NCBI GenBank assembly: GCA_027405735.1
Contig: JAPEHQ010000017.1
Location: 7,501 to 71,500 of the forward strand
DNA from: Mucor racemosus
Lineage: Eukaryota > Mucoromycota > Mucoromycetes > Mucorales > Mucoraceae
Length of the DNA stretch: 64,000 nt
Direction of reading: 5' to 3'
Positions 47,885 to 58,625 of this stretch are shown piece after piece (position 1 is the stretch's first letter; every line of letters starts with the position of its first letter). The notes under the pieces were generated by a model. It was not told the DNA's origin, made no database searches, and saw only the letters and a list, made by a program, of their open reading frames with translations. Made by a program: the position numbers and the translations under genes.

Positions 47885-49462
47885 TTTTTCAATAAAAATG
47901 CGCAGTAAGATATAGGTGTACTTTGGTGATGGTTTTCTCGATACACAGTAGGTTGTGGACGTTACTTTTTGATATCAGCGTGTCAAAAATCTGTCCCTAT
48001 TATCATGTAAAGTTGGAAGTTATTAAGATTAAAATTCATTGAGATAAGGCTTCTGTTATCGATTTCTTACGGTTGTAAAAAAGTAGGTTTCAGATGGTTT
48101 TTAAATGGATTTCACATTTTTTCGCCCAATATTGAGTCAAATCATGTAAAATCTTCAAATACGATAGATCTAACTCCAAGCTACTCTGTGTTTTTTGTTT
48201 CAGCAAAAAATATTGATTTTTGGTTGAGATAATTAAAATAATAGTTTTTATCACAGCTTATAACCTGTCCCAAAATCGTTATGAAAAAATGGACGAAAAA
48301 CGATGCAAAAAACAAAATCGTTTAAATGTTCATGAACTGCAAAGTAAGTAGACCTAGCGTATTAAATGGTTTTTGTACAGTTTTGGATTTTGCATCCATC
48401 TAAATAAAAATTAAACAAACATTCCACATTAAATTTTGCGAAAAATACAATTGAAATTTTGGAGGTTTTTTGAAGATACACATCACTTTTTATAAGCATA
48501 TTTAAAATATAATAAACTGACATAATGTGCAAAAAAATTATCTATCGATCGAGCTATTGCAAAATCTTTTAGCTGCATTATTTGTAGAGAAAACAATATT
48601 TTGTCCAAATTTTTTTTCTGTTTCGGAATTTGGGATGAGGGTATACAAGGGAAAAATGGACGCCAGAAATGGAGGTACCTTTTTGTACATATTTTTGAGT
48701 ATATCTCTACGAAAAATCAATATTTTGAAAAACTCTAAATTGGATCTGAGAGAGCTCAACGAGCTTAATGACACGAATGCAAAAAAAATGTTGCTCAATT
48801 TAACCAATATTTTGAAACCTACTATAGAAATGCCAAAAACAAATGAAAACAAATAAAAGTACTCAGAATTTTTTTATATTAAAATATGTTATAGAGCACT
48901 TTAAAACAAGTATGTTTTATTATTAAAGAGTGTTAGCATAGCTTAATTTTTTCTAGAGATATGAAGCCTCAAAGTTTTCAATCCATTAGCAGTGAAATAC
49001 GCGTAAAAAATCTGAAACCTTAGCACTGAAAAATTAATACCAACTACAAAAAGTAGGATATTTCCGGATACTTGTTTTTGGATTAAAGCTGAACATCTCA
49101 GGTACATTGGCATATGATTTTTTCTTGGTGTTATTTAGTGAAAACAAAAAGTAGATCAGGGATGAAAAGTGAGACCCAGTTTTTAAGGAAAAAGCAGTGA
49201 ATTTTACGCGTTTTTAAGTCTTTCGTGAGATATAAAATAAATTTAGGGATAGGTAGCATAATGCGACCAATTCATGTCTGTTTAGTAGTGTCTAAAGTAT
49301 ATCCTAAAAATGTTTAGTATGAGGTTAGTTATAGAAAAAAGAGCACGCTCCGATGTTGAAGATTGAAAACTATGAAAGTTCAATTTTTTGAAAATACAAA
49401 TTTTGTTCAAGCAGGTTCTTGCAGAAAAAATATCTAAAGTCATTTTAACTTATGGAGTGTCC
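47885..49462 (+). repeat. family 1 dispersed repeat, copy D
   Basis: Matches copy A (470-2048) along its whole length in the same order and orientation, with few indels, which implies recent spread. It ends with ACTTATGGAGTGTC, the same terminal box position as A, followed by a poly-C and poly-T run. Confidence 0.88.
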
Positions 49463-49706
49463 CCCCCCCCCTTTTTTTTTACCGTCAGTGGAATTTGTTC
49501 TCTGTTTAACTCATTAATTATGATAACGCAAGAAGCCTTTTTGATGGCCTTATATAGAATATTTTATGAAATATATATAAAGATATAGTAATTTCTGATG
49601 GTTTAATTAAATGATATTACTAGGGGTAGTTGTAGTTAAAGTACCATAATTTCAAGAGCAAATCATTTATATGAGTAACAATCCAGCTGTCTAAAAATCG
49701 GGCTTA

Positions 49707-52266
49707 TTAAATAGTTTGCAATGATGTGTCTGTTTCTTGGTTTTGAGTGATTGAAATTACATGAGGTAGCAACTGGAAATCAGGGATTGACACAACAGAG
49801 GAACTATCTGATAAGCCGGATGGGGAAGGTGGTGCAGATGTAGATGAGAAATAGAGTGAAGACTGTGCATCGCTTGTGCTCATTAAAGATGGCGATCGTT
49901 CATTTACATTGGGTGAATTAGATGTTGCAGTGTGGCCCTTGGCTGTTGATGTAGAAGCAATACTTACAGCATCGTCATCATTTGTATCATTGACATTCTT
50001 GCTGAATTGAGGATTAAAATACTCGACTAGAACTCCTGTGTCTTGTTCAACATCATTATCCTCGTCCTCAGAATAAGTATCATTATCATCATTCAATTGA
50101 GCAGTAACAAAAGACTCGGCATCTGTGCTATAAAGCTCCTCTTCAACGATGACATCTGAGATGGGTGTTGATGCTGCAAAAGTAGTAGTAGTTGGAGGTG
50201 GTGTTGAAGACTTGTTATATGCCGCAGGTTCATTAAAAGATTCTTCTGTTCGAACAGATCTCAAACTTCTTGCTGGCGATGAGCTTACTGTTGATGTACC
50301 GGTTATTTTTCTTGTGTCCATATTGTTGCTATGACTGAGTCTCATCATTTGCACAGTAGAAGGATGATGTTCAAGTTCGTCGAATGATATGGGAGGGTTT
50401 TGTAAGACAAGATTATCGTCTGAACTAACACCTAAAGACGACAGGCTTACACCACTTGCAAAATGTATCAACATCCTGCACCAGGTTACTAATTCCTCTC
50501 TTGTTGATGTTCGAAATACAGACGCTTTATCTCTTTGAAGAACATTTGTCGCAGGCTTACATATTTCAAAGGTATTGCTCACATCGCCTGCATATTCTGT
50601 CAAGACCGTATTTAATTGATTAAGATCTATGGAAGGTATAATAGTTGTATTTGGTATATAAATGGTCTTTTCAGGAGATACTTTATCATCTAAACTAAAT
50701 TGGTGAAGATAGCCACCTAACAGATATTTTGATCAATTACTATTTCTAAAGATAAATCTGAATGCTTTACCTTGACTGAGCACATAGTTTCTTTCAATAA
50801 ATTGCTTCCTGACTCCAAATTTTCTTTCCATTTTACCTTTCAATAATGTCATTACCAAAGGATGAAATTTGTTTGGGTAATTGATTTTGAGATAATCTTT
50901 AGTGGGATTATTTTCATTGACAAAATTGGTTTTGTTCTCTTCCACAAAATGCTGCCAATTTTTCTGAGGTAATATTTGATCCATTAAAAGCTCAAAAGGT
51001 GCTGCATCTTTATCCTCAGATCCATCCCAGGCTCCTGGAGCCAAAATTTCATAACAATATCTAATGGTGGACTTGATCTGGCTTATAACCTGTTGCTCGA
51101 AATCCTCGGTATCCTTCTGAATTGGAATTACAAGTAATCTCAAACGATTCTCTTCATCTACTTCACGTTTTAATTGTCTCAAAACCACTATGATATTTAA
51201 TGGATTAGAATTATAGACACAAGATACGACTAATTGCTCTCATCAACTTACGCAGGTTTGCTACCCAGGGATCCATTTCAATTTGGCCATTCTGTTTATC
51301 AGCTTGTTTACAGCAGCGGCTCAAGTGAGTCATTTTGCTTCGCGTCACTTCCGCTCGACGCAGCAATTCATCCAATACCAGTGTTTGATCATGCTTTAAA
51401 TGATGAATTTTATCCTTGACTTGTTTTCTTAATTTGAATAAAGTTGGTAAATGATCTCGCTCCAAGCATTTACTGAAAGCTTGTTGATCTGCTGCCATCT
51501 GCATTGTTAACACCCTGAAACCTGCTTGTATAGTACGTATGGATTCGTTCACATTGTCGTTGAGACTCTGATCTACATGTGGATAGGCCTTTTGAGAGAA
51601 TCCTCGACTACTTTGTAGGCTGATCTTGGCTGTCTCTTCTACCCAATTGGTCACAGATTTCAAACATTGATGCCAAGTATCCAATCTTGCTATAATGAAA
51701 TCAGCACGGTTTAAGCTAGTGTTGTTAGGTATAGGATGGTGGCTACCGCTGGATTTTGTAGTAAGAACAGAACCATTGCTACCGTAACGACGAGGTTGGG
51801 GTAACTGAAGTGGAGTAGACTTTGAAGATGTCAAGTGAACTCGTTTATCAGGTTGAACATCAAACAGGAACTCACTGGAAGATGATGAAGATGAAGAACG
51901 ATTCAACTTGGGTATCTTTTGCAACGACGAAGATGATGTGATGATGTTGAGACTTTGAGAAGCTTTCAGTGTTTCTGGTCTCTTTTGCTGTTTTTGTTTG
52001 TCAAAATGTTCTGTAAATTTACTGCGATATTTCGATTTGAGAGGAGGCAAAACGATATTTGAATCAATGGACGAGGCATCATCGCCTTGTTGTTGTTTAG
52101 GAGAAGATATTTCACTTGGCGACAATGAACTAATGGATTGATTTGAAGAATGTGTTGACATTTGATCTATTGTAGATAATGTTCTTAATCTACTTTTATT
52201 AGGTCTGCGAGGTGGCGGAGGACTTGTTGGTGGACTCGTCGCTGTTGGTGATAAAACGTCTGTCAT
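49707..52266 (-). CDS. Slm1/Slm2-like BAR-PH domain protein
   Basis: Three exons (52266-51252, 51187-50771, 50716-49707; introns of 64 and 54 nt) give an 813-residue protein. Residues ~1-190 are disordered, Pro/Ser-rich. About 195-340 is a helical BAR-like region (YPHVDQSLNDNVNESIRTIQ..GFRVLTMQMAADQQAFSKCL). A linker with LLKGKMERKFGVRKQFIERN follows, leading into a PH domain (NYVLSQGGYLHQFSLDD, to WCRMLIHFASG, about 440-590). The C-terminal tail is acidic and Ser-rich. Slm proteins bind PI(4,5)P2 at eisosome-like plasma-membrane sites and relay stress to TORC2. That role is inferred from domain order. I cannot exclude the related Ask10/Rgc group. Confidence 0.82.
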
Positions 52267-53322
52267 TTCAAAACAATTTTGTTTATAAAGAAGAAAGATG
52301 AAAAAAGAAAAAGGGCGAGAGAAAAGTTTTGAACATAATTAAAGTGAAAATTATATTCATGTTGCACTTGCACTACATAAAGCTGAAATTGTTATTGGGA
52401 TTTCCCATTAAACAAAGTTTTCGTTACATTTGATGGAAGAAGTGCAAATGTTGTAAAAGAGAAATCAGGGCTTGCATTTGAGAAAGCGCCTTTTTATTAT
52501 TCATGTTCTATGCGTTTATATCTATGTGGTATATATTGTCGATGTAAATAAAGTATTGAAACTTTTACCTATGAATGTATACAGTTGATACAATTCATTC
52601 ATAATATAATAGAGCAAATTGAATACACAAAAGAAGATATTATCACGAGACTTACACACACACAAACGCACAGCCAGCATTTTATTGAATGCTTGGATTC
52701 CACAATAAATCATTGAATAATGATGGCAACACCATAATTTAGACACAACGCCAGTCTAAAGGTATGTGTAACCATTTTCATATGATATTGATGGTAGAAC
52801 AATAATTGTATTGTAAAAAATGTGATAATGTGCCTTAAGTAGCTGGATCTTTATGACTAAAATGACAAGAAAAAAGAAATATGATGCCTTCTGCGTGCAG
52901 TAAAAAAAAAAAGCATTCCATTTTAATAATTATAACAAGACATAAACTTTTAAGGTATTTCTTTGACAAGTTGAGATAAAAGTAATTGATCAAATATCTT
53001 TAAAAAGGATTTGGTAACCGTCAATGTGGCGTAAAATGCCATAGAGCCCAAAATGTTGTATTGAATCATAGTAACATATTTCTTGTATCTTTATTAGCGA
53101 TCTCTTACATATTGAGCTGTTTGTATTTTGTCGAATGATGAGATCTTTTTTCTTGTGCAACTTACTCCAATTCAAACTTCTTAAAAAATATGACCTAAAG
53201 TTTATTCAGCTTTTTTTATTTTAGATTAATAACGCACGGATGTTTGGTATATTATATAAATAAGCCTTTCTTATTTGTTTCTTTTTCTTTTTTCACTACT
53301 ATATTTTTATTTTACACAAAAA
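52267..53322. other. intergenic between the Slm-like and MBOAT genes
   Basis: Shared 5' flanks of two divergent genes, AT-rich, with ACACACAC-like words near 52650. A TATATAAATAAG sequence (near 53252) precedes the MBOAT start by ~70 bp and may be its TATA box. Confidence 0.45.
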
Positions 53323-54700
53323 ATGTCTGATATCTCAATATTTCTTGGTGGTGAAAATCGAGTGGTTTTACCATTTTTTGCTTATCCACCTTTAGTGATT
53401 GCACCTACACTTGCGTTGGCTTTGGGTGTCATTATTCCAACAGACAGATTCCCAAGCTTTTTAAAGCAAATAGTGTCTATTCCACTCTTATTGGCAGTAT
53501 TCTTAATACCTTTTGGATTCACAAATGGAAACAAAAGTAAGTACTCCCTTTTTTTTATTTTGATTACCATTAAACAAGCCTCCCCCTTCTCTTCCCCTAT
53601 TTAGTTGCCGACCTTGTTGCAGGTGTAGCATCCTATAATTTCTTGTTGCGTTTTGTGGAATTATATTGGATTGGACCTTTAGTTCAAAACAGACCAGTTT
53701 ATGCTTCAGTTGAGAGCCTATGGATTGATTTTTGGTGCTGTTTACGCATTTTTCCTAAACCAGCTAAAAAGGATACAGCAGAATTGAAAAAAGGACAAGT
53801 TAAAGTATATAAAAAGGATAAGGTAACTATTTTTGTGAAAGTGCATGTGGGGTGTATTACATGATGAACTCATCATAATGAAATGTTTAGAAATTCTATC
53901 ATATCATTTTGTACTTGACGGCTCATATGATTGTCACTGATGTCGTTGCAAGCTGGGCGGCTTCATTTACTGGTCAAGAAATACATCAAATGGCAACTCA
54001 AAGGCCAGCTTTATTTTTCATTTTCTTTTTTGCTGCAAACATACTCTTAAATGCTGCTTTTAACTGTCTTGGTTATAGCCTCCAATTGTTTTACTGTATT
54101 TTCATCGAAGGTGGGTCTTATTCATCTGAGCAATGGAGATCCTTGATGGTTAATCCTGTCTTATCATTTTCTTTGGATGACCTTTGGTCTCATCGCTGGC
54201 ACCAATTATTCAAATCAACTTGGCTTGCATTTCCTTTCCGTCCCGTTCGTATTTTGGTAGAACGTGCCTTGACTAAACGAGTCAAGAATGCAAAGGCTAT
54301 TGCGTTTTTATTGGCATCAATCTCGGTCTTTGCAGCTTCCGCCTTAATGCATGAATATGTCATTGCCGCTAATATGGGTCTCCCTATTTACAAACGTGTG
54401 TTTGCAGGTGAGCAATGTATCTTCTTTGTGGGCCATGGCATTGGTGTATTCTTTGAACATTTAGTTCACATGATGGTCATTCCAAAATTACCCAAGGAAT
54501 TCAAGCATTCGATCCTTTATAAATTTATGGGTCATTTGTGGACAGTTTTGTTTGGTTATGTTACATTCTATTGGATTGCTAATGGCTTCCTTTCTTGGGG
54601 ATTCCAATTTGATAACCCACTTGAATTTACAAAGCCTTACATTGTAGATTTTGTGCAAGCTCATCCTCGTATTCTTGCCAACTGGGGAAGCCACATTTAA
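53323..54700 (+). CDS. MBOAT-family acyltransferase, wax-synthase-like
   Basis: Three exons (53323-53536, 53605-53822, 53891-54700) give a 413-residue polytopic membrane protein. The diagnostic segment is SLDDLWSHRWHQLFKSTWLA, followed by a hydrophobic stretch and ASALMHEYVIAANMG with the MBOAT catalytic His298. This matches the wax-synthase / long-chain-alcohol acyltransferase branch (MBOAT_2) rather than sterol acyltransferases. It would transfer a fatty acyl group from CoA to an alcohol or related acceptor in the ER membrane. The acceptor is unknown, and fungal relatives include enzymes that acylate secondary metabolites. No biosynthetic cluster partners are seen nearby. It is divergent from the Slm-like gene by 1 kb. 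Confidence 0.85.
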
Positions 54701-55884
54701 TATGTTTTCCAGTAAATTCTAGACTTTTTTATACCATTTTATATCTACAATATTATTAAACTTACATTTCCAAACCGAAACCTTAACCGTAAAATATGTG
54801 TTCATTTGCTTCTTGCATAAATCTAAATGTGCAGTGCTTGGAAATAATCTTCAATTTTCATTTGACTCTTTTACAGCCCTCGTGTTTAACTAGTATTGGC
54901 TAACATTTTAAATTTGACAAGGTCTCTCGTTTATGCACCTTTTTATTTTTATTTTCACTTATTGTTGAAAACCTCATTTGCGACGACCAAAAAATAAAAA
55001 ATGTATGTCGTGAGTGCTATAGTATAATAAGTATTCTGTTCCTTCTGACTCTGGGCCATAGTCTAATTAGTCCAGTATTATAATTTGAATCTTATAAGAA
55101 TAAAGTTTGTTAGCACACATGCAAAAAAAAAAAAAGCATAATAGGTATGCTCTTATATATTCATTCAGCATCTTTTTAACATAGCCTAATTTTACTTCAA
55201 ATTTTATGTGCATAGATAGCAGATGATTCTCAAATATAATGCTGTTAGTATTATAGGTAGCTTTACTTACCATTGTTATTTAATGGTGCTGCTCAAGGAT
55301 TAACTTTACTTCACCGCCTATTGTTCATTAATAAATGTAAAATCCCTTGTTTTTTAATCATTGGTATCTCTAACAATCTAAAAGTCTTTTGAGATCGTAA
55401 TACATCAAATTGAAAGTGAAAATCTGGACAGTAATTTGCATTAATGCTAAACGTTTTTCTTTTTTTTTTTTTTTTTTGGCCTTAATAATATATAAAAAAT
55501 GTAAAATAATTAAATGATACAGTACCTCTTTTAAAGCTTTTTTATAAAATTAACCACTATTTACTACAGCACCCTCCATTCCGCAAAGCTTTCTAAGAAC
55601 GTTGGAGTTGAGACAAAAGCAGACGTATGTATGGAAATGCCGGTCAATCAAACTTTGAAAAAGAATAGCCTGATTACTGCTCTCCTGATTGATGTTTAAA
55701 CATTAATCACTGTTTAATCGTAGCAATTTAAATTGTTTGTTCTCTGTTTTCGTTTGTGTTTATGTTTATGTTTTACAACAGTATAATGCTCTCAGATTCT
55801 TGTAAGCAATCAATTAATGGATTGCTCATGCTTATAGAACATCTTCCTAGAAGATATTAGTTCACACTATAGCTTAACGCCTAT
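54701..55884. other. intergenic, nothing recognised
   Basis: AT-rich, with an A tract (55121-55134) and T tract (55459-55477). No supported gene. Confidence 0.4.
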
Positions 55885-56175
55885 GGTAGCTGAGTCCCAA
55901 AACTGAGTTGTCAAACTAGTCGAAAAATAATCCAAAAAACAAATTTGTTTAATAACTCATGGACTACAAAGTAAGTTGAGCTAGCGTATTGAATATTTTT
56001 GTACAGTTTTGGAGTCTGCATCCACCAAAACAATATCTAGACAGGTGTTTTACACTAAATTTTGCGTAAAATCTATTTGAAATTTTGGAGGATTTTTGGA
56101 TATACGCATCACTTTTTATAAGCATGCTTCAAGTATGAATATTTGGGATGATGTGCAGTGAAATTATCTATCAAT
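55885..56175 (+). repeat. family 1 fragment, diverged
   Basis: Matches family 1 in order: AACTCATGGACTACAAAGTA, AGCTAGCGTATTGAATAT, TTTTGTACAGTTTTGGAGTC, GAAATTTTGGAGG and CATCACTTTTTATAAGCATG, then stops at ATTATCTATCA where the intact copies continue. Confidence 0.7.
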
Positions 56176-56839
56176 TTAATCATTACTAAACATTAAAATG
56201 TCAAATTAGATCATACACAAAAACTGAAGGAAATCTTTACTTAATATCAATAATTTGTCCTATTTATATACAAATTCTATATTACATTTATCCGTTAGGT
56301 CAGTATTGTATCAATTATATCTTTCTGGTATTCCATGTCAGATCAGTCTATTTACATTAGTAACGCAGCATATTTAAGTTGGGCTTATTTTATATAGCTA
56401 AATCCAACAAGTGGGTATGTCTCACATATCCCGCTTTTAGTAGAACAATGAACAATTGAAAATGTTATTATGGATCAGTTAGCTGCATATCTGACTTATT
56501 AACAATAAGGATTACAAATCAAGAGGTTCATTATCTTACAATTAACCAGTAGATGCAACAAAATTGTACCACTACACAACTGATACTTCCAAACTAGAAC
56601 TAAACCCCTAAACCACGAAGATCTTGATTTCAGATCTTATTATTATTGTATTATTAATATAATTAGAAAACAGTATATATACCACAAAGGATATGGTAAT
56701 CCATAAACCTTTGCTTTACTTTCAACATCCTGAATAAACTTAGAAGTGTTATAATTCTATTTCCCCACTACTTTTTTTATAAAAGTTTTTTTGCCGCAGC
56801 GTCAACATAATTCAACATTATGACAATCGCCTTCCTTCT

Positions 56840-57330
56840 TGATTTCAGAGCAACTTGATGAACTTCTTACTGTACTTCAAAATTTAGAACGTCAATTCAA
56901 AATGTCCAATAATCTGTAACAACCTGAGTGGTTTCACCAGACATGGTAGATACTTATTATAGTATGGGATCCCACACAACCAATTTCTGTATGTACAGTA
57001 AGTCCTTCAAATGGCAGAGTACTTTATACAAAGCCTATCACGTTCTTTGCGGCACCATTCCACCATTGGCATGGATATTAGTCCTCAACAAGCAATCGAA
57101 TCTTCTACAAACTTCTAACGACCTGAAACTAGCAGCAATTCACGTGACCAATAGATCACTTAATTTACACAGCAAATCCACATTGATAATAGCTTTGATT
57201 CTTGGAACGGTTCCATTTTGAAGAAACCTCAATGCAAAGATATGAATAATCAGGACAGCAACCTTAAGGCTGCTGAACTTCAACGACAACATGTGTAAAG
57301 GACAATCAGTCATATTCGAGAATCCATCAA
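56840..57330 (+). pseudogene. decayed coding segment between repeat fragments
   Basis: One forward frame reads LDELLTVLQNLERQFKMSNN, stop, QPEWFHQTW, stop, WDPTQPISVCTVSPSNGRVL..YTKPITFFAAPFHHWHGY, stop, with later pieces such as MNNQDSNLKAAELQRQHV. It has too many stops to be active. The family is unknown. Its position suggests insertion into a family 1 repeat. Confidence 0.4.
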
Positions 57331-57364
57331 ATATGCTGTTGTATGTACGAATGTTTTGTAATCT

Positions 57365-57524
57365 GCTACAAAAAGGTGAAAAAATGAAGCAAAAAAAAAA
57401 GTGCCCAGAATATTTTCATACTCAGATATGTTATAGAGCGATTCAAAAAAGTAAGTTTTATCAAAAAAAATGTTAGTATATCTCGATTTTTTGCAGAGAT
57501 ATTAAGGTTCAAAATTTTAAATTT
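57365..57524 (+). repeat. family 1 fragment abutting family 2
   Basis: AAGTGCCCAGAATATTTTCA, GATATGTTATAGAGCGATTC and TTTTTTGCAGAGATATTAAG match the central family 1 block. The sequence then passes directly into the start of family 2. Confidence 0.65.
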
Positions 57525-58271
57525 TTATGTTTAAGCTGTAAAAGCCAAAATTGGGAAAAATATTATCGGTTTTTTTGAATTTACTCGACAGATGACATAG
57601 TAATAGACTATCGACAATTAATTGTTATTTGTAGCCCGTAAAAATTCACATCGATTCATATTAATTAAAATAAGAGAAGTTTATATTTTGTCTTGAAAAT
57701 CGTTCAAAACCGCGATTTTTGGATGGGGGTTGGGGTCAAAAAACAAGGGTATACCTTAATATCTTCATTATTCCACCAAAAATTAATATTTTTAAAAAAA
57801 CTAAAAACAAACCTATAGATGTTGTTGCCAACTATTATTTTTATTAAATTGTTATTCTGTTTTAATTACTTATCGGAGAGATATCAATGATTTATTCGTT
57901 TTTCATGCGTTTTATGGACTACAATCTTTGAATTTCCATTTTAACTCTATATGTAACTAATAAAAGTATGTAAATAACTTTGAATAATAACTTTTATTAT
58001 AACTACAACTAATGTTTATTTAATAAAATCCGTAGTAATGCTTGTTTTTCTGATTTTTAGCCAAATGTTTGAACGGCTATATCTCCACGCAAAAAAAAGC
58101 TAAAAATTTATGAATAGCACCATCGTTATTACAAAATTAACTTGTATTAGAATCAATCCTTACTTTAACATGATAAAAAAATTATGGGAAAAAAGTTGAA
58201 GGTCTGATTTTTTAGAAAAAAAATCCATTTTAACTTATGGAGTGTAACTTTTTGCATGTATGGAGTGTAAC
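57525..58271 (+). repeat. family 2 dispersed repeat, copy 3
   Basis: TTTAAGCTGTAAAAGCCAAA, TTTTGGATGGGGGTTGGGGT, CCACCAAAAATTAATATTTT, CACCATCGTTATTAC and AAAAGTTGAAGGTCTGATTT occur in the same order as the other copies. The end carries the box twice: TATGGAGTGTAAC at 58236-58248 and again at 58259-58271. Confidence 0.75.
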
Positions 58272-58625
58272 TTTTTTGGCTGGGTGTTCTTTCGTCCCCC
58301 TAGAGCAACGAGTGTTTACCCCTTCAAGTCAAGCTAAATTACTATAAAATGCCTAAATAATGATGTTTTGATAATCCCTAATTGATGAATGAATTTTTTC
58401 GAAAATCATTTAAATTGTTTGATGTAGGATGTTTTAATCATTGAATTGTATGAAATCTCGGGTGGTGTTTTCTTGAAAACTATATACGTAGTCCGTATAA
58501 TCTCTAAATTGTATTATTCTATATATAATTCATCCATAAAATAAGCTTTAAATTACATCATTGTATAAGGCAAAAAAAATATTCCGTAGAGTATAGTTAA
58601 TTTTTATTACAAAGTATTATCAATA
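58272..58625. other. GPI13 3' flank
   Basis: AT-rich, with no feature beyond the likely 3' UTR of the minus-strand GPI13 gene. Confidence 0.4.
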
